A stretch of DNA of 64,000 bases from Chloroherpetonaceae bacterium (GTDB lineage: Bacteria > Bacteroidota > Chlorobiia > Chlorobiales > Chloroherpetonaceae), in assembly GCA_028277445.1 (NCBI GenBank), contig JANQGG010000028.1, positions 62,001 through 126,000 on the forward strand, in the 5' to 3' direction. This document shows, piece by piece, positions 1-11,500 of this stretch; the stretch's first letter is position 1, and every line of letters starts with the position of its first letter. Made by a program: the position numbers and the translations under genes. Below the pieces are notes generated by a model that saw only the letters and a program-made list of their open reading frames with translations, was not told the origin of the DNA and made no database searches.

Positions 1-165
1 CAAAAAATTGTTGAGAGAATGCAATAAATCTTGGTTTTATGTTTAAGCATTTCTTATACTCATATTTGATGCATTAATTAAATTTCAGTCAAATCAATTT
101 TAAATCATTTAGATTGTTGAAAATTTGAAATACCTGCTTATAGCTATCTCTAACCATCTTTTGCC

Positions 166-801
166 ATGAAATTTACCGTTGATAAAAAAAAGGAACTGAC
201 CATATTCAAACTTATGGAATCTCGCCTGGATGCAACGATTGCCCCGGACCTGAAATCTGAATTTGTTATACTTATTGAAGCGGAAGGAAAAAAATACATT
301 ATTGTTGATATATCCCAGGTTGAGGCGATCGATTCAAGCGGTATCGGCGCTTTATTAATGGCACACCGGCAAACTGCCGATCGTGAAGGTTTTGCTGCAT
401 TTGCCGGCGTAAAAAATCGTGTGCGCGACCTTCTGAAAATGACCGGCCTTGATAAACAACTCTTTATATTTTCATCGGTTCAAGAAGCATTGAATTCAAT
501 TGAGACGGTTGATAGTGATGACACGGAAACCGAAAAACCCACAAAAAAGCGTTCATCGCAGCGAAAGTCCAAAAAGAAAAAAGCATCCGAGGTTGATTTC
601 GAAGAAGATGAGCTGATCGGCGATATTCCGGAAATTGCCAGCGCAGACTTAGATATTGATGATATTAACGAAGAAATGTCATTTAACGATGATTTTGAAA
701 CCATGCCCGAAGAGGATGAAAACGCGGCGCAAGCTTCTGATCAAAAAAAATCCGGTAAAAAAAACAGTTCATCAAAATCAACTCGTAAAAAAAGTAAGTA
801 G
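166..801 (+). CDS. STAS-domain (anti-sigma factor antagonist-like) protein with charged tail
   Basis: Residues 1-105 form a STAS domain of the SpoIIAA/RsbV type. The signature D56-S57-S58-G59-I60-G61 is present, and Ser58 sits where anti-sigma antagonists are phosphorylated by a partner kinase. From about residue 120 the protein becomes a low-complexity tail: first Lys/Arg/Ser-rich, then strongly acidic (about 145-195), then Lys/Ser-rich again to residue 211. Classical antagonists are about 110 residues, so the tail is an addition that may bind partners or nucleic acid (inference). No kinase or sigma factor is adjacent. The next gene, 30 bases downstream on the same strand, is a sodium:solute symporter, so the two may be co-transcribed. 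Confidence 0.8.
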   Translation: MKFTVDKKKELTIFKLMESRLDATIAPDLKSEFVILIEAEGKKYIIVDISQVEAIDSSGIGALLMAHRQTADREGFAAFAGVKNRVRDLLKMTGLDKQLFIFSSVQEALNSIETVDSDDTETEKPTKKRSSQRKSKKKKASEVDFEEDELIGDIPEIASADLDIDDINEEMSFNDDFETMPEEDENAAQASDQKKSGKKNSSSKSTRKKSK

Positions 802-830
802 CTCATACTCTCATCTTGATTTAACAACTC

Positions 831-2300
831 ATGGCAACATTTACAGCCTTGGATTGGGCTGTGATGCTGATTTATCTGGTTGGCATCACAGCCTTCGGCA
901 TATTTAAAGGAGGAAAACAACGTTCATCAACCGATTATTTTTTATCCGATGAAAAAATCCCCTGGTTAGTGGTTTCCTTTTCCATTGTTGCAACGGAAAC
1001 TTCAGCTTTAACCTTCATTTCAATTCCGGGGCTTGCTTACCTGACCAATCTAAATTTTCTCCAAATAGCTATTGGCTATATTATTGGCAGGCTCATTGTT
1101 TCACAAATTTTTCTCCCTCAATATTTCAAAGGCGAACTCACTACGGTTTATGAGCTCATTGAAACCAAATTTGGCGCTAATTTAAGAAAGCTGACTTCGG
1201 CTGTCTTTATCGTAACCCGGTTGTTTGCCGATGGGGTCAGGCTGTATGCCACTGCAATTCCACTTACCCTGATTTTAAAGGGATACGGACTGTTTCAGGG
1301 CATTTCCGATCTGGAAATCTATTTGGTTGCCATTAGCCTGATTTCCCTTCTTACAATGCTTTATGTCCTTTATGGCGGTCTTCGGGCAGTGATCTGGACG
1401 GATTTGGTTCAACTCCTGATTTATACCCTGGGCGGGGTATTATCGCTCGTGTTCATTTTAACTTCTCTTTCCAGCCCAACCGATGCCGTTCAACATCTAC
1501 GCGATTTAGAAAAACTAACCATGTTCAATCTGGATTTCAGCGATATTTTCAGTAATCCCTATAATATGATTTTAGCCATATTTGGCGGCATGTTTCTTTC
1601 AATGGCATCTCATGGCACGGATTACATTATCGTTCAACGCTTATTTGCCACACAAAGCTTGGACGATAGTAAAAAAGCGCTTGTTTTTAGTGGAATTATG
1701 GTGTTTGTGCAGTTTTTGATATTCCTGGTTATTGGTTCGTTATTGTATGTTGTGTTTAATGGCGTAGAAATGAAAGCTGATGAGGTTTTTCCGATGTTTA
1801 TTATTGAGTCGCTTCCTCAAGGCATATCGGGATTAATTGTAGCCGGAATATTAGCTGCTGCCATGTCAACGCTCTCGAGTTCTATAAACTCAATATCCAG
1901 CGCTACGATTTTTGATATTCTCAAACCGTTTTCTAAACCACAATCAAAACCTAGTGTGAATATCTTAACGCTTTCGAGAAAGGTCAGTTTATTTTGGGGA
2001 TTGGTTTTAATCGGATTTGCTTTGTTTTTTACCCAATCTCAACAATCAGTCGTTGAAACTGCGCTGAGTATTGCTTCTGTTACCTATGGCGGCGTATTGG
2101 GTGTGTTTTTATTAGGGACATTTCGCGCAAATTACAAACCCTTGTCAGTTGCGATTGGCTTTATAAGCAGTTTAGCGGCAATGGCCGTTATCGTATTTTT
2201 CTTTTCAATCGCCTGGACTCTTTACACATTTATCGGCGCTTCGGTCGCTCTTTTAGTTGCGTTTCTTTTAGAGTCAGTTCCTACCAAGGTCAAAAATTAG
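831..2300 (+). CDS. Sodium:solute symporter family (SSS/SLC5) transporter
   Basis: A 489-residue integral membrane protein with about 13 hydrophobic segments and the layout of the SSS family, which couples uptake of sugars, amino acids or other solutes to sodium. N-terminal features include the stretch S-T-D-Y-F-L-S-D and the membrane-one motif W-L-V-V-S-F-S-I-V-A-T-E. The conserved A-A-M-S-T-L-S-S-S-I-N-S segment near residue 345 supports the family. The substrate cannot be told from sequence. It follows the STAS gene closely and converges with the DUF1343 gene, overlapping its 3' end by four bases. Confidence 0.88.
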   Translation: MATFTALDWAVMLIYLVGITAFGIFKGGKQRSSTDYFLSDEKIPWLVVSFSIVATETSALTFISIPGLAYLTNLNFLQIAIGYIIGRLIVSQIFLPQYFKGELTTVYELIETKFGANLRKLTSAVFIVTRLFADGVRLYATAIPLTLILKGYGLFQGISDLEIYLVAISLISLLTMLYVLYGGLRAVIWTDLVQLLIYTLGGVLSLVFILTSLSSPTDAVQHLRDLEKLTMFNLDFSDIFSNPYNMILAIFGGMFLSMASHGTDYIIVQRLFATQSLDDSKKALVFSGIMVFVQFLIFLVIGSLLYVVFNGVEMKADEVFPMFIIESLPQGISGLIVAGILAAAMSTLSSSINSISSATIFDILKPFSKPQSKPSVNILTLSRKVSLFWGLVLIGFALFFTQSQQSVVETALSIASVTYGGVLGVFLLGTFRANYKPLSVAIGFISSLAAMAVIVFFFSIAWTLYTFIGASVALLVAFLLESVPTKVKN

Positions 2301-3541
2301 TCATAAAGCAGGTATTTTTTCTGCTGGTTTATAAACGGTTCTATGGTTTTTCGCGCTTCAGCGATAATGGCTTTATGATCTTTGCCGTTTCGAACCATTT
2401 TACGCAATTGATCGGTACCGGCAAGGTAATCAATAAAGCTTCCACTGGCCAGAAGATTAAATTTTTTGGGGTATAATCGTTGCAATACCGTCAGTATAGC
2501 CACACCCACCTCAAACGGCTTAACGGTTTTTCTGTTAGTTACTTTTAGCTTTACCCCATAGCAGGTTTTGTTTAAGTACTTGGGGGTCAGCGCTTTTCCT
2601 TTGATGGACTTAGGCGTAAAACTCACCTCTTCGAAATGCACACCCTCTAAATTTAAAATTCTTAAATAAAAGACCAGGTCCTTAGACTGGATAAACGGTG
2701 CGCCAAATTGCAAAAATGGGTATTGAGTTCCGCGACCTTCGCTCACATTTGTCGCTTCTAAAAATACCGTTGCCGGGTACAAAATCTCAGTTTCAACATC
2801 TTTTATATTTGGAGAAGGTGGATAGAACTCATTTACCCAACTAAATTGCTCATCAAAAAACTTACCCCTTTCCCAGCCATGTATTTTGTAAATCGTGAGA
2901 TTTAATTCAGGAAGCTTGTTTTCTTTAATATATGTGGCTATCTCGCCAACGCTCATACCATGTATAAACGGCAATTCTACAAGGCCGACAAATGAGCTGA
3001 ATTTTGGATTTAAAAAAAACCCATCGGGTTTAATGGGAGAAATGGGATTGGGGCGATCAAACACAACAAATGCTTTTTTATGGGCTGAACAGGCCTCCAT
3101 GACAAGCTTCATGGTTGAAATGTAAGTGTAGCATCGGGTACCAATATCCTGAATATCAAAAATCACCATATCCAGATCACGCAACATGGATGAGGTTGGT
3201 TTCTTTTGATCTCCATATAACGAAATAATTTCAATATCCTCCAATAATGACGTCGTTGTAATTTTTTGGCCGGCTTCTTTATTGAGATAAAATCCATGTT
3301 CCGGGGAAAATATTTTCTTGATGTTTATTCCATTTTCTTTAAGCACGTAATAATTTGATGCCCCGAAACGATCAACGCCGCTTTTATTTGTAACCAAGCC
3401 AATTGATTTTCCTTTTAATTCATTAATTCTAAAATCACAAACAATATCAAGCCCTGTTCTTAATTGAGCATATGCAGAATAAACGATCAATTGAAATACA
3501 ATAACTAAGCTAAATAATTTCATTTGTCTTGATACACTCAT
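2297..3541 (-). CDS. DUF1343 / NamZ-type exo-beta-N-acetylmuramidase-like secreted protein
   Basis: A 414-residue protein with a cleavable signal peptide (hydrophobic stretch about 8-25, ending A-Y-A-Q). It matches the DUF1343 family, whose characterised member NamZ removes terminal N-acetylmuramic acid from peptidoglycan fragments. Family features include the G-L-V-T-N-K-S-G-V-D segment near residue 50, the F-D-R-P-N-P-I-S-P motif near 162 and H-G-M-S-V-G-E-I-A near 195. A periplasmic cell-wall recycling role is the family expectation. It ends the minus-strand run that includes the EVE and TPR genes, and lies only three bases after the EVE gene. Confidence 0.85.
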   Translation of the reverse strand: MSVSRQMKLFSLVIVFQLIVYSAYAQLRTGLDIVCDFRINELKGKSIGLVTNKSGVDRFGASNYYVLKENGINIKKIFSPEHGFYLNKEAGQKITTTSLLEDIEIISLYGDQKKPTSSMLRDLDMVIFDIQDIGTRCYTYISTMKLVMEACSAHKKAFVVFDRPNPISPIKPDGFFLNPKFSSFVGLVELPFIHGMSVGEIATYIKENKLPELNLTIYKIHGWERGKFFDEQFSWVNEFYPPSPNIKDVETEILYPATVFLEATNVSEGRGTQYPFLQFGAPFIQSKDLVFYLRILNLEGVHFEEVSFTPKSIKGKALTPKYLNKTCYGVKLKVTNRKTVKPFEVGVAILTVLQRLYPKKFNLLASGSFIDYLAGTDQLRKMVRNGKDHKAIIAEARKTIEPFINQQKKYLLYD

Positions 3542-3544
3542 CGA

Positions 3545-3946
3545 TTAGGATACTGAGTTTAAAATTAATTTTAGATAATTTTCCTTTACAGGCATAACCG
3601 ATAATCTTGACAGGCGAATTAAATCAAAACCTTCAAACTGATCGTTATCTTTCATTTGTTTAAGCGTTAATAGTTTTTGATATTTTTCAAGAAACTTAAC
3701 ATCAACCACATATGAGTTTCTAACGTCTTGATTTTCGATATAAGCATCAGTGATTGCTTCAGCTAAGCCAACAATCTGCTTTTCCTTGCCGGTATGATAA
3801 ATAAAGCACTTATCACCTTTTTTTATATCTTTTAAATACTTTAACGCCAAATTATTTCTTACCCCATCCCAAACCGTATTATGGTCTCTCTCTAAATCAT
3901 CAATTGAATAATCATTAGGTTCTGATTTCAATAAATAATAAGTCAT
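3545..3946 (-). CDS. EVE domain protein
   Basis: About 133 residues, a single EVE domain (related to PUA and YTH folds, which bind modified bases in DNA or RNA). The start M-T-Y-Y-L-L-K-S-E-P-N-D-Y-S is the normal beginning of the family. The longer open frame upstream overlaps the TPR gene and is not needed. Further hallmarks are W-D-G-V-R-N-N-L-A near residue 27 and the K-G-D-K-C-F-I-Y-H-T-G stretch near 45. The start codon at 3944-3946 lies five bases after the TPR gene stop, so translational coupling is likely. Confidence 0.87.
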   Translation of the reverse strand: MTYYLLKSEPNDYSIDDLERDHNTVWDGVRNNLALKYLKDIKKGDKCFIYHTGKEKQIVGLAEAITDAYIENQDVRNSYVVDVKFLEKYQKLLTLKQMKDNDQFEGFDLIRLSRLSVMPVKENYLKLILNSVS

Positions 3947-3950
3947 AATA

Positions 3951-5180
3951 TTACCGTTTATAAGGTTTGTGAATATACTTCGTTGCATATTTATGCGAAT
4001 TGGCCACATCATCTAAATTAATGACCTTCTGATAATACTTTTTAGCTTTTTCTCTTTTACCAATCACATCATACATTTTACCAATTTCTAATTTGCTATG
4101 CACACAATAAAACGTAGAGTTATCATATTTAATTTTTGAGGAAGCAATATCTGATTCTATAAAATAAGAAAGCGCCGTTTTATGATCTCTATTGTAAGAA
4201 GATATTTTTCCTAAATAAAAATATACTTTTCTTAAAATATGATCGTTATAAGTTAATTTTTCACCGTTTATATCCATCAGCAATTGTTTATAAATATTTT
4301 GCGCCTGTTTAAAATTTCTTTTGTTATAGTAGGTTCTGGCTAAATATTCATAAAAGAATGTATTTTTTGGATATAAATTGTGAAGTTTTTTTGCATATAG
4401 ATTCGCTTTTCTATAATCTTTTTCAAAACCAAAATAAATCTTAGATAAAAAATAAGTGGCTTCGGTACTGGCGTATTTAGCCTTGTTCGATGACTCTATA
4501 AGTTGATTAATTCCTTTTTGCTTATCACCTTTTGGCAGAAACAAAGTTATCGGTTTTAAAAAAGGATATTTTTGAGGGATGGCATCGGCATAATAATTAT
4601 AAATACCCAAACCAAATTTAACGTCATGGTTATCAGCTTCAATTCGTTTTAAACGATCCACAAGAGGCAATGCATCTTTGGCATCACTTGCTGCTTTTAA
4701 CCATTTTTTTCGGTTAGCTCTTAAGCGTCCTCTAAATCCTAATGCCGCACTTTTATAAAATAACGCCTCATAATCGCTTCTATCTCTTAAAAGTTTTTGA
4801 TCACATTTATCAATGACAATATCCATTTTTTTTGAAAAAATGTCGTCATATTTTTCATTATGGATATCAATCATAATTTTCCACCAAGTAACCATTCCGT
4901 CATAAAAGAACCCAATTGGTCGCTCAGGATATTTTAATATTATTTTTTTAAAGAGCGTATTAGCCTTATCAAATTCTAAATTGTAAATATGATCTATCCC
5001 TCTTTTAATAATCTTTTCTTCATTTTTTCTGTCGTTATTGTCATCAGACCAACTCTCAAATGTTACCTGAGCATATAAATGTGTATTAACACACGCAAAT
5101 ACTAACAACAGAATAAGGGCTCGTATGTAAAAAAAAAGCCAAGTTAATTGACTTGGCTTTGGTGTTCTCTGATTCATCAC
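3951..5180 (-). CDS. TPR-repeat exported protein
   Basis: A 409-residue protein with an N-terminal hydrophobic signal segment (about 15-37, ending L-Y-A-Q) followed by tetratricopeptide-like helical repeats to the C-terminus (aromatic/alanine patterns such as Y-L-A-R-T-Y-Y-N-K-R-N-F-K-Q-A). Probably a periplasmic or outer-membrane scaffold. Its start codon overlaps the stop of the upstream 127-residue gene (ATGA arrangement). The first 16 codons also encode a strong intrinsic terminator (5129-5160), so either the start is really downstream or expression depends on read-through. No specific function is recognised. The neighbourhood links it to the Tol/AglRS-like operon. Confidence 0.75.
   Translation of the reverse strand: MMNQRTPKPSQLTWLFFYIRALILLLVFACVNTHLYAQVTFESWSDDNNDRKNEEKIIKRGIDHIYNLEFDKANTLFKKIILKYPERPIGFFYDGMVTWWKIMIDIHNEKYDDIFSKKMDIVIDKCDQKLLRDRSDYEALFYKSAALGFRGRLRANRKKWLKAASDAKDALPLVDRLKRIEADNHDVKFGLGIYNYYADAIPQKYPFLKPITLFLPKGDKQKGINQLIESSNKAKYASTEATYFLSKIYFGFEKDYRKANLYAKKLHNLYPKNTFFYEYLARTYYNKRNFKQAQNIYKQLLMDINGEKLTYNDHILRKVYFYLGKISSYNRDHKTALSYFIESDIASSKIKYDNSTFYCVHSKLEIGKMYDVIGKREKAKKYYQKVINLDDVANSHKYATKYIHKPYKR
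5129..5160 (-). terminator. Intrinsic terminator inside the 5' end of the TPR gene
   Basis: A perfect 10-bp stem (AAAGCCAAGT with ACTTGGCTTT, six-base loop, 5135-5160) is followed on the minus strand by nine T residues (5129-5137). It lies about 17 bases after the stop of the 127-residue gene, where the long operon would be expected to end, yet it is within codons about 7-17 of the next reading frame. Confidence 0.75.
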
Positions 5181-5560
5181 TGTCCTTGTGTTGTGTGCCT
5201 GATCAATCTGGAGGCTTCTATATCATTTGGCCTCTCTAAACGTTTATTCATAAAAATGATTCGCTTAGGCTGTTTTCTTATTAACCCGTTTAAGTTTTCT
5301 AATTTCTCGGTATCAACCGTTAAATCAATTGGAATTCTTTCCATAGCAAATTTTATTCGTGGGGTTTGAATTTTATACTTAATTTGAATTGTGCCTAATG
5401 TTAAATCTTTCAGTACTTTACCATCATCTTTTTTCTTGATGCTGGTTTTAGCATCAGTTCCAATTGGCTCGGAACTATCTTGAACCTGTGCAAAAACATT
5501 AATACCTGTAACTATTAATAATGCAGCAACCAGAATGACTATTTTGTTTAAAACCATCAT
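5177..5560 (-). CDS. Small secreted protein of unknown function
   Basis: 127 residues. Residues 1-25 form a signal peptide (hydrophobic core I-V-I-L-V-A-A-L-L-I-V, cleavage near F-A-Q). The mature part is short and Lys-rich, with a motif K-I-Q-T-P-R-I-K-F-A-M-E-R-I-P near residue 65 that recalls short hydrophobic/Pro patches used for docking, though I do not recognise a family. It follows the giant TPR gene by eight bases and overlaps the following TPR gene, so it is probably a component of the same envelope complex. Function unknown. Confidence 0.7.
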   Translation of the reverse strand: MMVLNKIVILVAALLIVTGINVFAQVQDSSEPIGTDAKTSIKKKDDGKVLKDLTLGTIQIKYKIQTPRIKFAMERIPIDLTVDTEKLENLNGLIRKQPKRIIFMNKRLERPNDIEASRLIRHTTQGQ

Positions 5561-5568
5561 AAAACTAT

Positions 5569-8500
5569 TTATTGATTTCTTTGAACTTCTTCTACATCAG
5601 GTTCTTTTAATGCTTTTCTTGCTTCACGTCTTTGTTTACCAATTTGCTTAACCAGAAGTTTAATTTGGTCGTCGGTTAATTTTGCAAAGTATAAAATATT
5701 TACCATAGCCTGAAGTCCCGTAGTTTCAATTGTTCCAGGTGTTTTTATGGCAACAATATTTTTTCCGTCTATAACAAATTTAGAAATATCTATAATGGTT
5801 TGTTTTGATCTTACCGTGCTATCTATTTCAACTTCTTCTAAAATTGATAGAGGTACTTCGTTATATATTGCTTCTATCAAATCACCGTTAATATAAATCT
5901 CAATTGAATCCAAAGATATATCATTTGAAATTACCAATTGTGCAATATCAGTAGCGCCATCATATTCAAATGATTTTCTGAAAAATACATTTTCAGGATC
6001 CGGCTCTGGAGGTGGTAAAAGCGTATTTGGATCAAAAATTACCATACCTGTACTATCTCTCCATACACCCAAAGAATCTTTAGTGCTTCCCGCATTTAAC
6101 CAATTCTGTACTGTAATAGAATCAGGTTGTGAAACCTGGCTAGTAAACCCCGTTGCTTGAAGGTTTGAAGCTCCTTCATTTGCAACGCCTGTGCTTGTGT
6201 CAGTTAAAACTTGAGAATTTGCATATGCTTTTTCTATAAAAAAGGTCTTGATAAAATATTGATTATTGAAATTAAGCTTGCCAGTTTCCTCACCAGTTTC
6301 ACTTCCTTCAGGTTTCAAATATTCTGGTGCAGGCGCATCCCACAAATCCGGTGTAGATTCCTTATCTTCGCTAGACTCCTCACTTTCACTTGTCTCACTT
6401 TCTTCTGAAGAACTCTCTTGACTTGATTCTTCCGAAGGTGATTCAGTTTGGGTTTCTTCTACTGACTCACTTTCGGTTGTTTCGGCTTCTTTTGAACCCT
6501 CCTCAACCGATTCAGATGTCTCTTCAGTTGGCGTTTCTTCTGCAGATTCACTCTCTACTGCTTCAGCTTCCGTTGAACTTTCTTCAACCGGTTCTTCTGA
6601 TGGCGCTTCAGCTGGTGCTTCTTCTACTGATTCACTTTCGGCTGCTTCTGCTTCTGTTGAACCTTCCTCAACCGATTCAGATGTCTCTTCAGTTGGCATT
6701 TCCTCTACTGCTTTACTCTCAGTTGCCTCAGTTTCAGTTTCCGTAGCAGGTTCTTCAGACAAAGTCTCCGTTGCTGGTTCTTTTAAGACGTCTTCTTCAG
6801 TTGTCTTTGTCTCCGGCAAACTTTCTTCAGGCTGCTGTGCATCAATAAACTGATTATCCAATGGTCGAGACATTAATGTATCAGGATATGATGGAGGTGT
6901 AAATGCCGGCTTATCAAGGGTTAGTGTTTTAAACCATATTGGTGTCACATCTTCAGTTTTCTGAACAAAATAAGATGTATCTTGATCCTCATACTTTCCT
7001 ACATATCTTAAAGTGCCTAAACCTTCATTTATAGTAGCATATTCCCATGAGCTATCATCAAATTTCTGTGTATACCAATTATCATCGCTAACATCTTTGG
7101 CCACTCTCCAGTCTGAATTTGTAGGCAAATTCATAATTTTCTTACTTTCCTGACCAATTGAAAACTTTCTTGGATCACTATTAACAAGCCTTCTTAATGC
7201 CTGCTGAGTAGCCTTGCTTTGAAATTTAAACTCATCAACAAAATCAACAACTTGTCCTAATACATTCTGGGCTGCAATTTTCCATAAGCTTGACAAGTTA
7301 TTGTAGGGCGCTTCAGCGTCACTATACCAATACTTGTTAAAATCATTGTTGAAGATTTGTGCAAATTCTTTAGAATAACGTTTGAAGTTTTCACTTCTTG
7401 ACATGCTTAAATCACCCAACTCAAAGATAAATTTCGTGGCTGTATCGGCAAGTGCATTAAGCTTAGTTTCAGTTGCACCTACATCTTTAAGCAATTGGTA
7501 TGTATTGTAATATTCACTAACAGCAGAGGTTGCCAGATTATTATAGTTGGTAATCACCAACTTCATTTTTTCAATTTTTAGCGTCAGCTCAATTTGATCA
7601 TCCGTTGAGAAACTTTGAATACTAGCTAATTTATCCCTGTATTCTTTATCTAGTTTATCAAAAAGCTTACCGGATGTTCGAGCTAATGAATCAATTCGTT
7701 CAGCAGCTTTTGGCGCTAAATTGATAATAGCTTTATTTGACAAATCTACATATTCATTTTCCAACTCAAGCTTTTTAGAGTTCTTGATACCAACTTCATA
7801 GGTTTTTATTGCATCAACAACAGAAGGTTGAACAAAATTACTAGCTATCTTAGACAAGGTTAATAGTTCAGTGATATCACCAATAAACAAAGGATTTTTC
7901 AATCGAATTCGTTTGATTCTTTTAATCTGTTTGTTCTTATCCTCTTCAGGAACCTGAGCATTTAACCATACATAGACGCTGTTCTCTTTCATTTTACCAG
8001 CTTTATAATACATCTCCGATATTTTTGACTTTGTTTTGTCTATCGTGGCATTTAAAGCGGCTAATTTTAAATTATCAGGAACATTACCTGTATTAGTAAG
8101 CAAGCTATCAATGATATAGCTTAATGCTTTTAATGACGTTGTATCAACTTTTGCAAAAGCCAACGAATCTCCTTCAACAGATGTGGTGTCTAATGCAGAA
8201 GCACCTTTTTGCTCCTCAAGTACGCGCTTTTTAGCTTTAGATAAATTTTTGTAGGCAACCGAATAATCGTTTCCTGCAACGGAATACCCTTGGCTTGCAT
8301 CAGCATTGGCCTGAGCAACATTTATATCTCTTTTTGTTTCTTTGATCTTAAGGCCTCTGAGACTGGTTGCCTTATAAAGAGTATCTGGAAGTGATGAATA
8401 ATTATCAGCTAAATTTTCAGATAAAAATCCTGGCGTATAATAGGCATCGATAACTCGGTATCCACCTAATTTGATTAACCTGACTGTATAATCACCTATT

Positions 8501-11500
8501 TTATCTTTTAAAACCAACTTCTCTTTATTGTCATATGAAATATCTTTTTGTTTCTGCTTTTTCTTTTTTGATTTCCGTCGTTTCTTAATTTTACGATCTT
8601 CCTGAAACGCAGTAGGTTTGATGACCATCTTAACCGGTGTTGCCTTGTAATCAGCGATTAAATATGATGTTAATTTGTAAAGGCTTTCACTTGCCCATAT
8701 TTCAGCTTGACCTTTTAATTTCTCGCTTCGATTAATGGCTTTTTCATATTCAACTTTCGCACTATCAATATTCTTTTTTCTTTCTAAATACTCACCTCTT
8801 CTAAAATAAGCCTTAACACTCAATGGTTTATCAACAAAACGATCTGCAAATTCACCGTAGGCATCAAATACACCTTCATCATTTCCTAATTTTGCATTTA
8901 AATCAATTTTATTAAAAGCAATGTCAGGCGCCTCTTTGGAATCCGGAAACCGTTCTAAATATTTATCAGTTACGCGGATAGCATTTTTCCAGTTTTCACT
9001 TCTCATACTTGCCTTAATAGATTTCTTCAAACTCTCTTCAGCAAGTTTAGTTGAATCTGGAAATTCATCCGCAATATTTTCTAATGCACCTGAAAGACTA
9101 TCATAATTTTCAGATTTCTCATAAGCTAAAACGATACCTTTGTAAGCCTTAACCTTATATTCAGGATTATCGCTAGCCTTTGTAATAAGATAATTATTCA
9201 CCCGAATAGCATCTTCAGTTCTACCCGCCAACACATAGTTATCTGATGCTAATACGGATGCTTGATTGGCTTCTTTCCATTCAGGAACTGTTATTGCAGC
9301 ACGTTCAAATTGTTTGGCGGCCAAGAAAAAGTTTTTCTTAGCTTTATAAAACTCAGCTTGCTGTGTTATAGATTCACCAATTCTTTTATAAGCAAATTCC
9401 TTACGTTTTTTATCCTTTTTTGAATCTCCATAAGGACCATAATAAATGGCTTTTGCCAACTGTTCACTTTTCACATAATCTTTTTCATCAAATAATGCAT
9501 AATCTGATAAGCTGACTAAAATCCCGGGATCAATCTGTTGAATAGGGTAGTATTGAAGTAATCGTGAATTTACTTCTTTATAATTATCGGTATAACCTTT
9601 TGCTAAATAAATATTTGATAAAACCTGCAAAGATGGAACCGCAAGCGAATCATGTGGATACAACCTGACAAGTGTTTCTAAAACAGATATATAATCTTTT
9701 TCTTCCTTAAGAAGTGAATCAGGCTTGCCTGTAAAATTTGCCATGGTATCAATACCTGGCGTAAACTGCGCAATTTGCTTAGTTTGAACTTGTTCAGTTG
9801 AAATCACATAAGCATTGATTATTGCAGGCTTTCTAAAATAATCCCATGCGAAGTTTTTTGAAATATCCAAATACCCTTCTAACGCACCCTCTTTTTTATC
9901 AAGCTTTGTATCTAAAATAAATGACTTTTGAAATAACGCGTAATAAGCAGTTGAATCATATCTTGAAAAGAACTTTACATAATTATCAACATCTTTAACG
10001 ACTTGTTCATATAAAAGCTTGGCTTTAGCTTTGTCTTTATTAACAACAATACCTAATGGCGGTTCAATAGAGCCATCTAACAATTGAGCTCTGCTTACAC
10101 CATAAACAACATTTTGAAAAAGTGCTTCTTTAGATATCTGATCAATTTCTTCTAAGATTACAGGATCAATCCGCTCTCTTGTCATACCAACACCTGCATA
10201 TGCACTTGTATCACCCCTGGATTGTAATTCTACTCGCTTTTTTAAGTTATCATACCATTTACTGTTTCTCCCATAATTGTAAAACAAACGCATCCGTTCT
10301 TCATACAATTGAATTTCAAGATCATCCCGGTCTGTACGACCTTCTTCTAATGTCGCCTGATCCAATTGCTTAATGATTTTCTGTGCTATGAATGGGGCTT
10401 TCTGATATTCGGGAAACCGCTTAAGAAGTATTTTATAAACGTTAATGATTTTGTTGGGTTCTTCTAACAAATCCTCATAAGCTTCACCTAATTTTTCATA
10501 AACAATCGGTTCGTAATACCTTTTGGGGGATAACCTTGAAAAATATTTTTCTACACGATCAACCGCTGATTTCGTATCATCAATTTTCTTTTGAATAGAG
10601 ACAAAATTAACAGCAATGTATTCTAAAGCTTCGTCTTTTAAGCGTGGATCAATAAAGTCAGGTAACGTTTCACCCAAGTATATTTCTTCGGCACGTTCGA
10701 GATCGTCACAAAGTGCCGTGAAATAGGTAATGGATTCCAAGTAATTCTCAACATTGATGTTTCCGATACGAAAATACGCCCAACCAAGTTTATATAGTAC
10801 CTGATCATAGTATTTGGAATCGGTTTCTTTTTGGGATACGATATCCAGAACCTTCTTATAATAAGGAATGGATTCAATTGTTTTTCTGGGTTGATAACGT
10901 GAAGGTGAATCAAACAAATATTCTGCAATCAACATGTAGGACTCTAAATTATACCTACTATCAGGATACTTTCGAGTTATCTCTCTTAAAATTGCAATCG
11001 CTTCATTACGCTTTTCAGGAATATTTTCTCCATATACAAATGCCTTTCCATATAATGCATCAACGACATATGGACTCTCCGGCATATTATTGATAATTAA
11101 ATCATATAGGTCTACTACTTTTTCAAATCCATAATCTGGCTCAACCGGTTCTATAGGTTTCTCTGCAATTTCTCCGCGATCATATTTATCAAGTAAATCC
11201 GCATATTCTAAACTTTTATTTGCGTACTCAATGTATTTCCTATCAAAATCATCTACAGATTTTTCATATAACAAATCTGCTTGACGAATAACTAACTCAT
11301 CAATGACATCACTTTCAGAGAAAATGTTTATAAACTTACGCCCAACATCTAATGAAACATCAGCAAATTCTTCCTTTTCAGATTTCAACACATCCATTTT
11401 TTTGGTGTATTCCTTAATCATTAATTCAATTTGATTAATAGAATAGTTTGAAAACACCTTATCCGTTAATGGATCACCTGTATTGGCTTTTAAGGAATTA

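Noticed and set aside
6390-6746. Plus-strand Leu-rich open frame that looks like a membrane protein
   Set aside because: It is the complement of the acidic Glu/Ser repeat of the giant TPR gene; its hydrophobicity is a codon shadow.
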